Positions 7,763-17,493 of a DNA stretch of 25,494 nt are shown here, piece by piece. The stretch covers positions 1 to 25,494 of the forward strand of contig CAZMRA010000035.1 of assembly GCA_964568485.1 (NCBI GenBank), given 5' to 3'. Positions within the stretch are counted from its first letter, which is position 1. The number at the start of each line of letters is the position of its first letter. A model generated the notes under the pieces. The model ran no database searches. It was not told the origin of the DNA and saw only the letters and a program-made list of their open reading frames with translations. The translations under genes were made by a program, and so were the position numbers. This DNA is from CFX5 sp964568485. Lineage in GTDB: Bacteria; Chloroflexota; Anaerolineae; Caldilineales; Caldilineaceae.

Positions 7763-8902
7763 ATGCCCACAAACCACCCAGTACGCATCACCGCGATCCG
7801 CTTGGTCCACCTAAAGACACTCCGCTCGGTTGGTGTGCTCGAGCCCGCTTGGAATGTCGGTGGTGAAATGGCATTCTCTGTTGGTGGTGGTTCGTATCTG
7901 GAGATCGAAAGTGATGCTGGGGTGACTGGGATTGGCCCAGGTATGGACTCCAGTTTGCTTGGCCCGGTACGTGCCCACTTGCTTGGTGCTGATCCCTTCG
8001 CTGTTGAACAACATGCCGCCACGTTGCGCTATTATGTCGGCAGCTTGCCCTACCGTGGGCTGGCCGGCGTCGATATTGCCCTGTGGGATCTGATAGGCAA
8101 ACTGTGTGGCCAGCCACTCTATAAATTATGGGGTGGATCACGCGACAGAATCCCTGCCTATGCCAGCTTTGTACGCCTCTCAACCCCTGAAGAACGAGCT
8201 GACCTAGCCCTCCAACTAGCCGAACAAGGGTGGCAGGCCCTCAAACTCCGACTCCATCACCAGACCATGAGCGAGGATATTCGGACGGTTGAAGCCGTGC
8301 GCCGTGCGGTCGGTGAGCGCATGACCATTCTGGTGGATGCCAATCAAGCCCAATCAGATGGTACATGGCAGCCCGGCGTGCGCTGGGATTTTCGGCGTGC
8401 GCTGGAAACGGCGCATGAACTGGAACGGCTAGGCGTGGGCTGGCTGGAAGAACCGCTCCCACGTTTTGCCTTTGCGGATTTGGCTAAGCTCAATCAAGCC
8501 GTTGCTCTGCCGATTGCGGGCGGCGAAAACAACCGGGGCTTGCACGAATTTGTGCAGATGGTCGAAGACAATGTGTACGACATCTTGCAGCCGGAAAGCA
8601 TGGTGCTCAACGGCATCACCGCCCTGCGCAAACTTGGCGTACTCGCTGAACTCCATGGCAAGGGCATCTGTCCCCATCATGGCGGCCGTGGTTTAGGGAC
8701 TGTCGCTCATCTGCATCTGGCCGCCACGTGGAGTCACTGCCCCTATTTGGAACTGTTGCATGATCCGCCAATCGGTTCCTATGAACATGGGTTTGCTATG
8801 CTCAACGAACCCTTGGTCGTCGATGACGCTGGTTTTGTTGCAGTTCCGCAAGAGCCAGGTTTAGGGGTGACGATCAACCCAGATTTTATTGCCGACGATT
8901 GA
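7763..8902 (+). CDS. Mandelate racemase/muconate lactonizing enzyme (enolase superfamily) protein
   Basis: A 379-residue protein with the superfamily plan: a capping domain (1-130, including GVDIALWDLIGKLCGQPLY) and a TIM barrel. Probable Mg2+ ligands are D192 (ILVDANQ), E229 (WLEEPLP) and E255 (AGGEN). The second-strand base motif is K161-L-R163, and H305/H306 in CPHHGG could serve as the opposite base. The reaction starts with proton abstraction next to a carboxylate, giving racemisation, epimerisation, cycloisomerisation or, most often in this subgroup, acid-sugar dehydration. Close to a UxaA-type dehydratase and an HpcH-type aldolase, an acid-sugar dehydratase is a reasonable guess, but the K-x-R and H-H arrangement does not let me name the substrate. 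It has its own promoter and ribosome site. Confidence 0.88.
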   Translation: MPTNHPVRITAIRLVHLKTLRSVGVLEPAWNVGGEMAFSVGGGSYLEIESDAGVTGIGPGMDSSLLGPVRAHLLGADPFAVEQHAATLRYYVGSLPYRGLAGVDIALWDLIGKLCGQPLYKLWGGSRDRIPAYASFVRLSTPEERADLALQLAEQGWQALKLRLHHQTMSEDIRTVEAVRRAVGERMTILVDANQAQSDGTWQPGVRWDFRRALETAHELERLGVGWLEEPLPRFAFADLAKLNQAVALPIAGGENNRGLHEFVQMVEDNVYDILQPESMVLNGITALRKLGVLAELHGKGICPHHGGRGLGTVAHLHLAATWSHCPYLELLHDPPIGSYEHGFAMLNEPLVVDDAGFVAVPQEPGLGVTINPDFIADD

Positions 8903-9241
8903 GCGAGCGTACCCAGCCATTCGATCGCTGTAACTGAGGCGTTGTTTTAGAGCATAAAATTAGTTGATTTACCCTGTGCTCTGGTTACAAAATATCTGTA
9001 GTTCGACCATTTTTGGGTACAATATAAATAAATCCCCCGCTGGGGTTTCGAAATACCGACTTACACAGCATTTGATGAAATTCCGTAATGGTATCTATCA
9101 TATTTAATCGATTTTCAAACAAAGTTTGTGTGAGTCCTAGAGCAATGTATGGGTTGGGTGGCCGTTGGTAAACTTTCGCCATAGCCATTTGCTAAACCCA
9201 TCGAAGTTGAATCAAGCGAGAAGGACTAGGAAAAGACAGAA
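8903..9241. other. Gap between the enolase-superfamily and citrate synthase genes
   Basis: No gene seen. It holds two weak hairpins: AGAGCA (8949-8954) with TGCTCT (8977-8982), and CCCC (9034-9037) with GGGG (9042-9045) flanked by A and T runs, which might end upstream transcription. A TACAAT hexamer (9018-9023) has no good -35. Confidence 0.5.
9072..9101 (+). promoter_or_regulatory. Candidate promoter for citrate synthase
   Basis: TTGATG (9072-9077) and TATCAT (9096-9101) with an 18-bp spacer would give a leader of about 130 nt. The match is moderate. Confidence 0.35.
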
Positions 9242-10384
9242 ATGACTGCAGAGACTAGTGGCTACAAACCAGGATTAGAAGGAGTGGTGGCCGCCGAAAC
9301 CCGACTGAGCAGTGTAGACGGTCAGAAGGGTGAATTGATTATCGGCGGCTTTTTGATCGAAGCACTGGCCAGTCAAGCCAGTTTTGAGGAAGTTTGCTAT
9401 CTGCTCTGGCACGATACCAAATTGCCCAATCTGGCAGAATTGAACGCCTTTAAGCAGGAGTTAAACGCATTACGGGCCATTCCTGATGCCACCCTCCACT
9501 TATTGGAAGCGGCTGCTGCTCACAAAGTCTCGACAATGGATGCGCTGCGAATTGCCGCTGGCTCACTGGACCTCGATCTGGGGGAGACTGATGACCAAGG
9601 GCGTGCCAAAGCTTTGACTGCGCGTATCCCTACGGTGGTTGCGGCTTACTGGCGCTTGTTGCATGGCGAAACCCCACTGGAACCGCGCTCTGATCTGGAT
9701 CACGCCGCTAATTATCTTTACATGCTCACTGGCGAAACGCCGAGTGAGGCCCGCGTGCGTGGTCTCGAAACGTACCTCAATACGGTGAGCGATCATGGCT
9801 TGAATGCTTCGACCTTCGCTGCCCGTGTGATCATTGCCACCCAATCCGATATGGTCTCGGCCATTGTTGGGGCAATCGGCGCACTCAAGGGACCATTGCA
9901 TGGCGGGGCGCCTGGCCCAGCGCTCGATATGGTCTTTGAGATTGGCACCCCTGAAAAGGCTGAACCTTACCTGCGGGCCATGCTCGATCGCGGTGAACGC
10001 TTGATGGGCTTTGGCCATCGCGTCTATAAGGTACGCGACCCGCGCGCCGATGTTTTGGCCGCAGCTGCCGAGAAGATGTTCCAGAGCGATGGAGATCTCC
10101 AGCTCTATGAACTCGCCAAGCATGTTGAAGGCGAAGCTATCCGCTTGCTGGATGAATATAAACCCGGCCGCAATCTGCGTACCAACGTCGAATTCTTTAC
10201 CGCGTTGCTGCTCCACGGGCTGGATCTGGAAACCGATCTCTTCACCCCGACCTTCGCCGCCGGCCGTGTAGCCGGGTGGATTGGCCACTGCTTCGAGCAG
10301 CAACAAAAAGGCCGCTTAATTCGCCCGCAATCGATCTACATTGGCGAACGCGACCGCACGTGGGTCCCGGTCGAAGAGCGGTAA
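9242..10384 (+). CDS. Citrate synthase (or 2-methylcitrate synthase)
   Basis: A 380-residue type I citrate synthase of the short bacterial class. It condenses acetyl-CoA or propionyl-CoA with oxaloacetate, the entry step of the TCA or methylcitrate cycle. Motifs: HGLNAST (H185), GPLHGGAPG (H220, oxaloacetate/acetyl-CoA site), GFGHRVYKVRDPRA (H259) and the C-terminal arginine segment GRLIRPQS. The third catalytic residue, normally Asp in N-V-D-F, is Glu here (NVEFFTALLLHGLD, E317). This conservative change also occurs, as I recall, in some CitA-like proteins, so activity is likely. AGGA (9228-9231) lies 10 nt upstream of the ATG. A strong terminator follows. Sequence alone does not separate citrate from methylcitrate synthase; the mutase genes at 615-2043 leave a propionate link open. 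Confidence 0.93.
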   Translation: MTAETSGYKPGLEGVVAAETRLSSVDGQKGELIIGGFLIEALASQASFEEVCYLLWHDTKLPNLAELNAFKQELNALRAIPDATLHLLEAAAAHKVSTMDALRIAAGSLDLDLGETDDQGRAKALTARIPTVVAAYWRLLHGETPLEPRSDLDHAANYLYMLTGETPSEARVRGLETYLNTVSDHGLNASTFAARVIIATQSDMVSAIVGAIGALKGPLHGGAPGPALDMVFEIGTPEKAEPYLRAMLDRGERLMGFGHRVYKVRDPRADVLAAAAEKMFQSDGDLQLYELAKHVEGEAIRLLDEYKPGRNLRTNVEFFTALLLHGLDLETDLFTPTFAAGRVAGWIGHCFEQQQKGRLIRPQSIYIGERDRTWVPVEER

Positions 10385-10420
10385 ACCGATTGATAGCTGC
10401 AGTGGTACTGAGCCAAGCTA

Positions 10421-10426
10421 TATAAT
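10421..10426 (+). promoter_or_regulatory. Perfect -10 hexamer just before the terminator hairpin
   Basis: TATAAT with no recognisable -35 at 16-18 bp. If used, transcription would start near 10433, only a few bases before the hairpin at 10440, and would have to pass it to reach the SDR gene. Confidence 0.35.
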
Positions 10427-10439
10427 GGGTGTTCTTCAT

Positions 10440-10472
10440 AAGCCGACCATCTCGCAAGATGGTCGGCTTTTT
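10440..10472 (+). terminator. Intrinsic terminator of citrate synthase
   Basis: A perfect 13-bp stem (10440-10452 with 10457-10469), a CGCA tetraloop and a T-run (10468-10472). The following gene starts 20 bp later. Confidence 0.9.
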
Positions 10473-10481
10473 CTATGCAGA

Positions 10482-10488
10482 GGAGAGG
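10482..10488 (+). promoter_or_regulatory. Ribosome binding site that sets the SDR start
   Basis: GGAGAGG lies 3 nt before ATG 10492. An in-frame ATG at 10429 would put 21 codons across the terminator hairpin and is unlikely. Confidence 0.6.
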
Positions 10489-10491
10489 ACG

Positions 10492-11307
10492 ATGACGAAT
10501 ACTGCTTTATTGCAAAGGCTGTTTTCGCTGCAAGATCGGGTTGCGCTGGTCACTGGCGCATCAGGCGGTATTGGCCTGGCCTTGGCGCAAGCGCTCGCCG
10601 AAGCCGGCGCAACCGTCGCGGTTCATGGGCGCTCGCTCGACAAAGTGACCGAGTGCTGCCAGCAGATCGAAGAGGCAGGTGGTCGTGCTCAGCCCTTCAC
10701 CGCCGATTTGCGTGATGTGGCTGCTGCCCAAAAGCTGGTCGATGACGTTGCCCAGACGCTGGGGCGGCTAGATATTCTGGTCAACTGTGCAGGCATGAAC
10801 CGGCGTAAGCCGCTGCTCGAAGTTACGCTGGACGACTACGAGACGATCATGGCGGTGAACTTGCGCAGCATCTTCTTTCTCTGCCAAGCGGCCCATCCCC
10901 ATTTGGCCCGCCAAGGTGGAGGCAAGATCATCAATATCGACTCCATCAACTCGCGTTATGGGTTGGATACGGTTTCGGTCTATGGGGCATCCAAGGGTGG
11001 GTTGGGACAATTGACCCGGGTGATGGCGGTGGAGTGGGCCCACGACAATATCCAGGTGAATGGCATTGTACCCGGTTTTATCCACACGCCTTTAACGCAA
11101 GGGCCACTCTGGGAGACACCGCACCGTGCTGAGTGGCTACTCAGCCGCATTCCGTTGCGCCGACCAGGCGTACCAGATGACCTGATCGGCGCATTATTGT
11201 TATTGGCCTCACCCGCCGCCAACTACATCACCGGCACTACCATCACTGTGGATGGCGGCTTCTTGGCGGGCGGCTCGTGGGAGATGGATGGTCGCTCAGC
11301 CGAGTGA
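10492..11307 (+). CDS. SDR-family NAD(P)-dependent oxidoreductase, gluconate 5-dehydrogenase-like
   Basis: A 271-residue classical short-chain dehydrogenase. The dinucleotide motif TGASGGIG (residues 21-28), the NCAG segment (98-101), catalytic S151, Y164 and K168 (YGASK) and the PG turn (194-195) are all present, with a C-terminal VDGG. Short spacing of the NNAG-type strand and the IINIDSINSRYG stretch recall gluconate 5-dehydrogenase and 2-deoxy-gluconate 3-dehydrogenase (KduD/IdnO-like), which interconvert keto- and hydroxy-sugar acids. That would fit the sugar-acid genes around it, but SDR substrates are hard to predict. The 3' end overlaps the convergent aldolase gene by 12 bp, so neither has room for its own intergenic terminator. 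Confidence 0.88.
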   Translation: MTNTALLQRLFSLQDRVALVTGASGGIGLALAQALAEAGATVAVHGRSLDKVTECCQQIEEAGGRAQPFTADLRDVAAAQKLVDDVAQTLGRLDILVNCAGMNRRKPLLEVTLDDYETIMAVNLRSIFFLCQAAHPHLARQGGGKIINIDSINSRYGLDTVSVYGASKGGLGQLTRVMAVEWAHDNIQVNGIVPGFIHTPLTQGPLWETPHRAEWLLSRIPLRRPGVPDDLIGALLLLASPAANYITGTTITVDGGFLAGGSWEMDGRSAE

Positions 11308-12060
11308 CGGCAACTTCGCAACCGTCTCCAGATATTGCTTGGCCCCTGCTTTGATCCAAGCATCGTAATTGACCAGGAAAAAGCGGGCGCCATGGGCCAC
11401 ATAATCAGCCAATAGCTCGCCCTGGTACCCCACCGTGCCGACGAACCGGCCAGCTGCATGAATCTGCTGGATGGTTTGGCGCACGGTAGCTTGCACCGTG
11501 GGATGAAAAGGCTCACCAGGATAGCCCATCGATTGGGCGAGATCGCTCGGTGCGACAAAGAAGAGATCGATCTGCTCGACCGTGAGGATCTCGGCTAGAT
11601 TCTCAAGTGCGGCGGTCTCTTCGATCAACGCGATCAAGAGCGTCTCCTCGTTGGCATTGCGGATGTAGTCGGGGTCGCCAAAGCCGCGGCGTCCGCTGCT
11701 ATACATCCCGCGATTGCCATTGGGAGCAAAGCGGCTGGCCCGGCCGACGATTTCGGCCTGCTCGCGCGTGTTGACATGAGGGATTGCCACGCCATTCGCC
11801 CCCCGATCCAGCGCACGGGTAATCTGCCCTGGATCGTGGTTGTGGATGCGCACAATCGCCGACATGCCCCAGAGATCGCATGCTCGTGACTGGTCGCCTA
11901 GTTGATCCCATGTAGCTGCGCCATGTTCACCTTCGATCCAAAAGCCGTCGAAGCCGAGTTGGCCACAAAAGTCGATCGTATCGCTGCTGATGCTGTGCCC
12001 GCTGAGCACAAGCGCGATCTCTCCTGCCTGTAGTTTGGTTTTCACTCGGTTGCCGCGCAT
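11296..12060 (-). CDS. HpcH/HpaI-family class II aldolase (2-keto-3-deoxy sugar acid aldolase type)
   Basis: A 254-residue TIM-barrel protein. GFWIEGEHG (E45, H46), R71 in IVRIH, GVAIPHV (90-96), E148 in IEETA and D173 in PSDLAQSMG correspond to the substrate-binding arginine, catalytic His and the Glu/Asp metal ligands of 4-hydroxy-2-oxoheptanedioate aldolase and 2-dehydro-3-deoxyglucarate aldolase. Such enzymes split a 2-keto-4-hydroxy acid into pyruvate and an aldehyde (tartronate semialdehyde in the galactarate route). The last gene of a minus-strand operon: it starts 12 bp after the M81 gene ends, with AAGGAA 8 nt before the ATG. Its tail overlaps the SDR tail. The exact substrate is unknown. 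Confidence 0.85.
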   Translation of the reverse strand: MRGNRVKTKLQAGEIALVLSGHSISSDTIDFCGQLGFDGFWIEGEHGAATWDQLGDQSRACDLWGMSAIVRIHNHDPGQITRALDRGANGVAIPHVNTREQAEIVGRASRFAPNGNRGMYSSGRRGFGDPDYIRNANEETLLIALIEETAALENLAEILTVEQIDLFFVAPSDLAQSMGYPGEPFHPTVQATVRQTIQQIHAAGRFVGTVGYQGELLADYVAHGARFFLVNYDAWIKAGAKQYLETVAKLPSLG

Positions 12061-12072
12061 GGCGAATGTTCC

Positions 12073-13566
12073 TTAGTGGTTGGCGGTGGATTGCCACTCG
12101 TAAAAGGTCTGGCGTGCTTGTTTGAACTCGCTTGGATCGCGATTGATGGCGGTCGCCCCAGCGGTATCTACTTCGATGATGTGCGCGCAGACCGGTTCAT
12201 ACGCGGCGCGCGGTGCGACTGCACCTTTGGCCACCAAAATCCGCTGTTGGCTGGGCACAATCCCCGCACAGGTGATCTGGTGAATGCTCATCGGGGCAGT
12301 GCGCTTGCTGTTAAGCAGCAACAACCCAGCGCGTTTGTTCGCTTCGCCACGCTTGGGTACCTCGATCACTGCGGTGAGCCCCTGGTTGAAATAGCGTCCA
12401 CCACCGTGGCGGCGTTCGTTCTCTTCATAGGCGCCACTATGCAGGGTGCGCACCCGCCCTTGGATCGGCAATGTCGGCCCGTGCATGTTGTCGATCTTGC
12501 CCCCCACCTGCAGCGATACTTCGCCGCCGATGCCGGCTTGTACACAGGTTGCCACACTTTCGGGATCGTAAATCGAGACGACCCAGCCCTCGGCGTTCTG
12601 TTTGATCAACTCTTCGAGGATGATGGTCGCGTCGCCCGCGCTGCCACCGCCGATGTTGTCACCCAGTTCGAAGAGCGCGACAGGCGTCTCTGTGGCTGCC
12701 ATGGCTCGTTGGACCGCCTCGGCGGGTGTGGCAATCCGCGGCAGCAGTTGGTCGCGCACGTTCCACATTTGTTCGCCCAGCTTTTCCGCTTCGCGTTGGG
12801 CCAATTCGGGATCACCATCGGTGATCACTACAATCGAGGGCCCCATGGCAGGTACATCGGCATATTGATACCCGGCCGCAATGCTCACGGCCAGCACACC
12901 TGGCTTCTCTTCTAGCGCGATCGCAGCATCCATCAGCGGTTTCATCGGCCCGCTGCTGGTGTTATGGAAGGCAATGTTGAAGAGCACTTCCGGCTTGACA
13001 ATTGCACTCGTCGGCTTGATTTCGCCCCGAACGGTGCGGGCGATCAACTCGGCGGCTTGCAGACCGCGCTCTGGCTGGTCGATGTGTGGGCAAGTCTTGT
13101 AGATGATCAATGCGGTGGCATCTTGGACCAATTGATCGGGTACATTGCCATGATAGTCGTGCGTCACGACCACGGGGAAGTCGGGGCCAACCAATTGGCG
13201 CACCCGGCGCACAATCTCCCCATCGGCCTGCGGGAATCCTTCCGCAACCATCGCTCCGTGTAAGGACAGCAGCAGCCCATCGATCTGCGGCAAGGCTGCG
13301 CTCAACCCGGCCAGTAATTCCCCCACCAGGCTTTCAAAGGCCTCGGCTTGGACGGGGCCAGCTGGCGTCGCACCGGCCGCGAGCAACGGATGCAGCTCGA
13401 AGTCGAATTCATCAGCCCCGGCAATATAGCCAGCTACCTCGTGAAATGTAGGTCGATAGTGGTCGATCACCGCTTGGCCTCGGTGGACCCGGAAATCTGC
13501 CAAGGTGGTGGGGTGCTTCGCAAACGTGTTTGATTCATGCGTGATGGAAGCAATCGCAATGCGCAT
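12073..13566 (-). CDS. M81-family metallopeptidase (MlrC-like)
   Basis: A 497-residue protein with the hallmark N-terminus HESNTF (residues 10-15), SLHGAM (101-106), THDYHGN (135-141), TCPHIDQPERG (158-168), GDNIGGGSAGD (302-312) and the C-terminal KGAVAPRAAYEP segment. H139, H161 and nearby acidic residues are likely Zn2+ ligands. The best-studied relative, MlrC, hydrolyses linearised microcystin peptides; most bacterial members probably act on small cyclic or linear amides and their substrate is unknown. It lies 12 bp from the aldolase and 32 bp from the GNAT gene, so it is in an operon. AAGGGA precedes the ATG by about 8 nt. No signal peptide: cytoplasmic. Confidence 0.88.
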   Translation of the reverse strand: MRIAIASITHESNTFAKHPTTLADFRVHRGQAVIDHYRPTFHEVAGYIAGADEFDFELHPLLAAGATPAGPVQAEAFESLVGELLAGLSAALPQIDGLLLSLHGAMVAEGFPQADGEIVRRVRQLVGPDFPVVVTHDYHGNVPDQLVQDATALIIYKTCPHIDQPERGLQAAELIARTVRGEIKPTSAIVKPEVLFNIAFHNTSSGPMKPLMDAAIALEEKPGVLAVSIAAGYQYADVPAMGPSIVVITDGDPELAQREAEKLGEQMWNVRDQLLPRIATPAEAVQRAMAATETPVALFELGDNIGGGSAGDATIILEELIKQNAEGWVVSIYDPESVATCVQAGIGGEVSLQVGGKIDNMHGPTLPIQGRVRTLHSGAYEENERRHGGGRYFNQGLTAVIEVPKRGEANKRAGLLLLNSKRTAPMSIHQITCAGIVPSQQRILVAKGAVAPRAAYEPVCAHIIEVDTAGATAINRDPSEFKQARQTFYEWQSTANH

Positions 13567-13598
13567 AACAAATCCCTTCGTAGTCCATTCCTAGTAAT

Positions 13599-14072
13599 TT
13601 ATGAACCGGCGACCGACCAAGCAAAAACGAGAAGACGGTTGAGATCTTCCCGCGCCGCGCCGATCAAGGTGAAGCCGCAGTTGCGAGCAACGCCCTGTGA
13701 GGCGAGATTTTCTTGATCGGTGATAATAAATAACTGCTTGAGTGTTGTCTGCTCGACTACATAATGTTGCAAGAGGCGTAGCGCCTGCGTGCCAATGCCG
13801 CGCCCGCGCCAGCTTGGATCAAAGAGCGCATAGCCCACCAAACTTTCACCGCTCTCCCAATCCATATCATGCAGCAGAATTTGCCCAACGGGCTGTTCGT
13901 CGAGGTAGATACAAAAGTAGAGTTCGTTGGCGCTCTGCGCGGCCGAAGCAAGATAATGCTCAACCTCACCGCGCACATCCGCGTGGATTGGCGTAGTCAG
14001 GATGCGATCCACTTCCGGTGCAACTAGACTGACAAGGCCGGCGCGATAGGCGGGGCCGGTGTAGTAGGCCAT
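13599..14072 (-). CDS. GNAT-family N-acetyltransferase
   Basis: A 157-residue single-domain protein. Acetyl-CoA binding motif A is R89-GRGIGT (in DPSWRGRGIGTQALRLLQHYV), followed by the family's N-x-A-S-x-x-V-A-R-N-C-G-F segment (122-134). The N-terminal half has the usual strand pattern with a QPVGQILLHD strand. It transfers an acetyl group from acetyl-CoA to an amine; the acceptor could be a small molecule, a peptide or an antibiotic, and nothing in the sequence decides. It sits 40 bp after the Gfo/Idh/MocA gene and 32 bp before the M81 gene on the same strand. Confidence 0.82.
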   Translation of the reverse strand: MAYYTGPAYRAGLVSLVAPEVDRILTTPIHADVRGEVEHYLASAAQSANELYFCIYLDEQPVGQILLHDMDWESGESLVGYALFDPSWRGRGIGTQALRLLQHYVVEQTTLKQLFIITDQENLASQGVARNCGFTLIGAAREDLNRLLVFAWSVAGS

Positions 14073-14112
14073 GGCTCATCACCCCATATCGGTACAAGTA
14101 ACTCCCTGGCGT

Positions 14113-15294
14113 TCAGCCTACTTGCGGCAGCGATTCTGGCATGCGGATGGCATAAAATTGCTGATCGTGCGCCGATTCCCGCGCCCACAGACAAGTCAAG
14201 GCGCTGAGGATGCCAGCCTCAAGCGGGCTGCGCGAGGGTTGACCATCGCGCAACGCCAGCAGCCAATCGTAGGCTAATTCGCGATCGCCGCCGAAGTGGG
14301 GCATGTCACCGGTAAACTCAATGGTCTCGACCGTTGGCTGGCGATGGCTGAAGATCTGGATACGATTTTGATACCAATCGAATTCCAGCGTGCCTTCGCT
14401 GCCCAACAGCCGGGCCCCGCGCCGTTCGGCTCGGTACCGAGCAAAGACATTCTGGGTATAGCTGAGTTGTGCCCCACCTTCGTAGGTGATCATGCAGTTG
14501 CTGATGTCGTCATTGTCAATACCAGTCGAGAAGACGCAATAATCCCCGTGTTCGGCAAATTGCACACTGGCACGATCATAGCCTCGTCGGAAGCGAACAA
14601 AGGGGCTTTCTGGGCAACTTTCGCGCAATGAACAATCTTTGCACTGCAGCTCCCAGGGCTGATCGCCTCCAAAGACCCGTTTTGTTCCCATGGCAGCGAC
14701 CGTTTTGGGCATTTGGCCGACCAAAAAGTGAAGATAGTCAAGATCATGCGTGGCTTTTTGCAGCCAGAGCCCGCCAGTCAATGAGGCGTCGCGATACCAA
14801 CTGCGGTAATAGACCGACCCGTAAGGCACATCGTTAAAGGCATCGACATGTTCCACAGCGCCGAGTTGCCCCTGCTGAATAATGTCGCGGACGCGCTCTA
14901 AGAGTGGGCTGACCCGCAGCGGGAAAGAGACCATTGTCGGGGCTGTGTAGCCTTGAAACGCCGCAGCCAATTGCTGCAATTGACCAAAATTGATCGCTAC
15001 CGGTTTCTCCAAAAAGATCGGAAGACCGGTCTTGGCCACTTTACAGGCCATCTCGGTATGCAGATTGCAGCGTGTGCCAATCATGATGCCATCAAGCTGG
15101 GCGGCCTCATTCAGCAGCTCGTCCGCACTGTCATAAAAGCGGGCCTGATTGAGAAAACCATCGTCATTGGCCAAGATCTGCTCTCGGCGCGGGTCGGCCA
15201 CAGCCGTGACTGCAAAGGGAATGCCGAAAGGCTGCAAGGCGCGCGCCATGTGCATGATCCGCCCGCCATAACCGATGATGCCAATTCGCAACAT
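14113..15294 (-). CDS. Gfo/Idh/MocA-family oxidoreductase
   Basis: A 393-residue protein. It starts at ATG 15294 (GAGG about 7 nt upstream), directly with the Rossmann strand MLRIGIIGYGGRIMH. The family catalytic Lys lies in EKPVA (E96-K97-P98), and KATHDLDYL (180-188) supplies the second active-site His (H183). It oxidises or reduces sugars, inositols or related ring compounds with NAD(P). A cysteine cluster C218-x2-C221-x5-C227, in a loop after KRVFGGDQPW, resembles the 'CLDC...CPYS' insert that I know from one large subgroup and could bind a metal. Longer readings of the start (15348) would overlap the upstream gene. The gene follows the homocysteine methyltransferase/MTHFR gene after 16 bp. 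Substrate unknown. Confidence 0.87.
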   Translation of the reverse strand: MLRIGIIGYGGRIMHMARALQPFGIPFAVTAVADPRREQILANDDGFLNQARFYDSADELLNEAAQLDGIMIGTRCNLHTEMACKVAKTGLPIFLEKPVAINFGQLQQLAAAFQGYTAPTMVSFPLRVSPLLERVRDIIQQGQLGAVEHVDAFNDVPYGSVYYRSWYRDASLTGGLWLQKATHDLDYLHFLVGQMPKTVAAMGTKRVFGGDQPWELQCKDCSLRESCPESPFVRFRRGYDRASVQFAEHGDYCVFSTGIDNDDISNCMITYEGGAQLSYTQNVFARYRAERRGARLLGSEGTLEFDWYQNRIQIFSHRQPTVETIEFTGDMPHFGGDRELAYDWLLALRDGQPSRSPLEAGILSALTCLWARESAHDQQFYAIRMPESLPQVG

Positions 15295-15310
15295 ATTCGA
15301 ACCTCTAAAG

Positions 15311-17254
<1,944 letters not shown>

Positions 17255-17283
17255 AGAAGAAATTCCACGAGCTCGCCCCACTG

Positions 17284-17359
17284 TTGCTGCGGGGTTCGTA
17301 GATGCAATTATGGATTAGAGGGTTGAATGCCATCAGTTGTCCGCAGCAAACGCTGCTGC
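17284..17359 (-). promoter_or_regulatory. Leader of the methionine gene with mutually exclusive base pairings
   Basis: Read on the minus strand, arm A (GCAGCA, 17354-17359) can pair with arm B (TGCTGC, 17343-17348) in a hairpin with a 5-nt loop. Arm B, extended to TTGCTGCGG (17341-17349), can instead pair over 9 bp with arm C, CCGCAGCAA (17284-17292), near the start codon. The two are exclusive. I cannot match this to a known riboswitch class. Confidence 0.35.
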
Positions 17360-17418
17360 TCTAGCGGCCAATCCACTAGTCCTCACTTTGGTTTATACCA
17401 CTAAATGTGCTTTTAGGG

Positions 17419-17455
17419 TAAAATGCCAGCAAGGTGCAAGGTTGCGTTTGGCAAC
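17419..17455 (+). promoter_or_regulatory. Possible -10 and inverted repeat before the M50 protease gene
   Basis: TAAAAT (17419-17424) is a fair -10, but no clear -35 precedes it. GTTGC (17441-17445) and GCAAC (17451-17455) form an inverted repeat with a 5-bp spacer that would lie just downstream of the start point. It could be an operator or a small 5' hairpin. Confidence 0.3.
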
Positions 17456-17493
17456 ATCGTGCGTGGAACGCTCTGTGAGTTAGGAATGAGTGT

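Noticed and set aside
9563..10306. A 247-codon open frame on the minus strand
   Set aside because: It is antisense to citrate synthase with no family likeness.
12076..12915. A 279-codon open frame on the plus strand
   Set aside because: It is antisense to the M81 gene, whose family motifs are complete. No motif or ribosome site.
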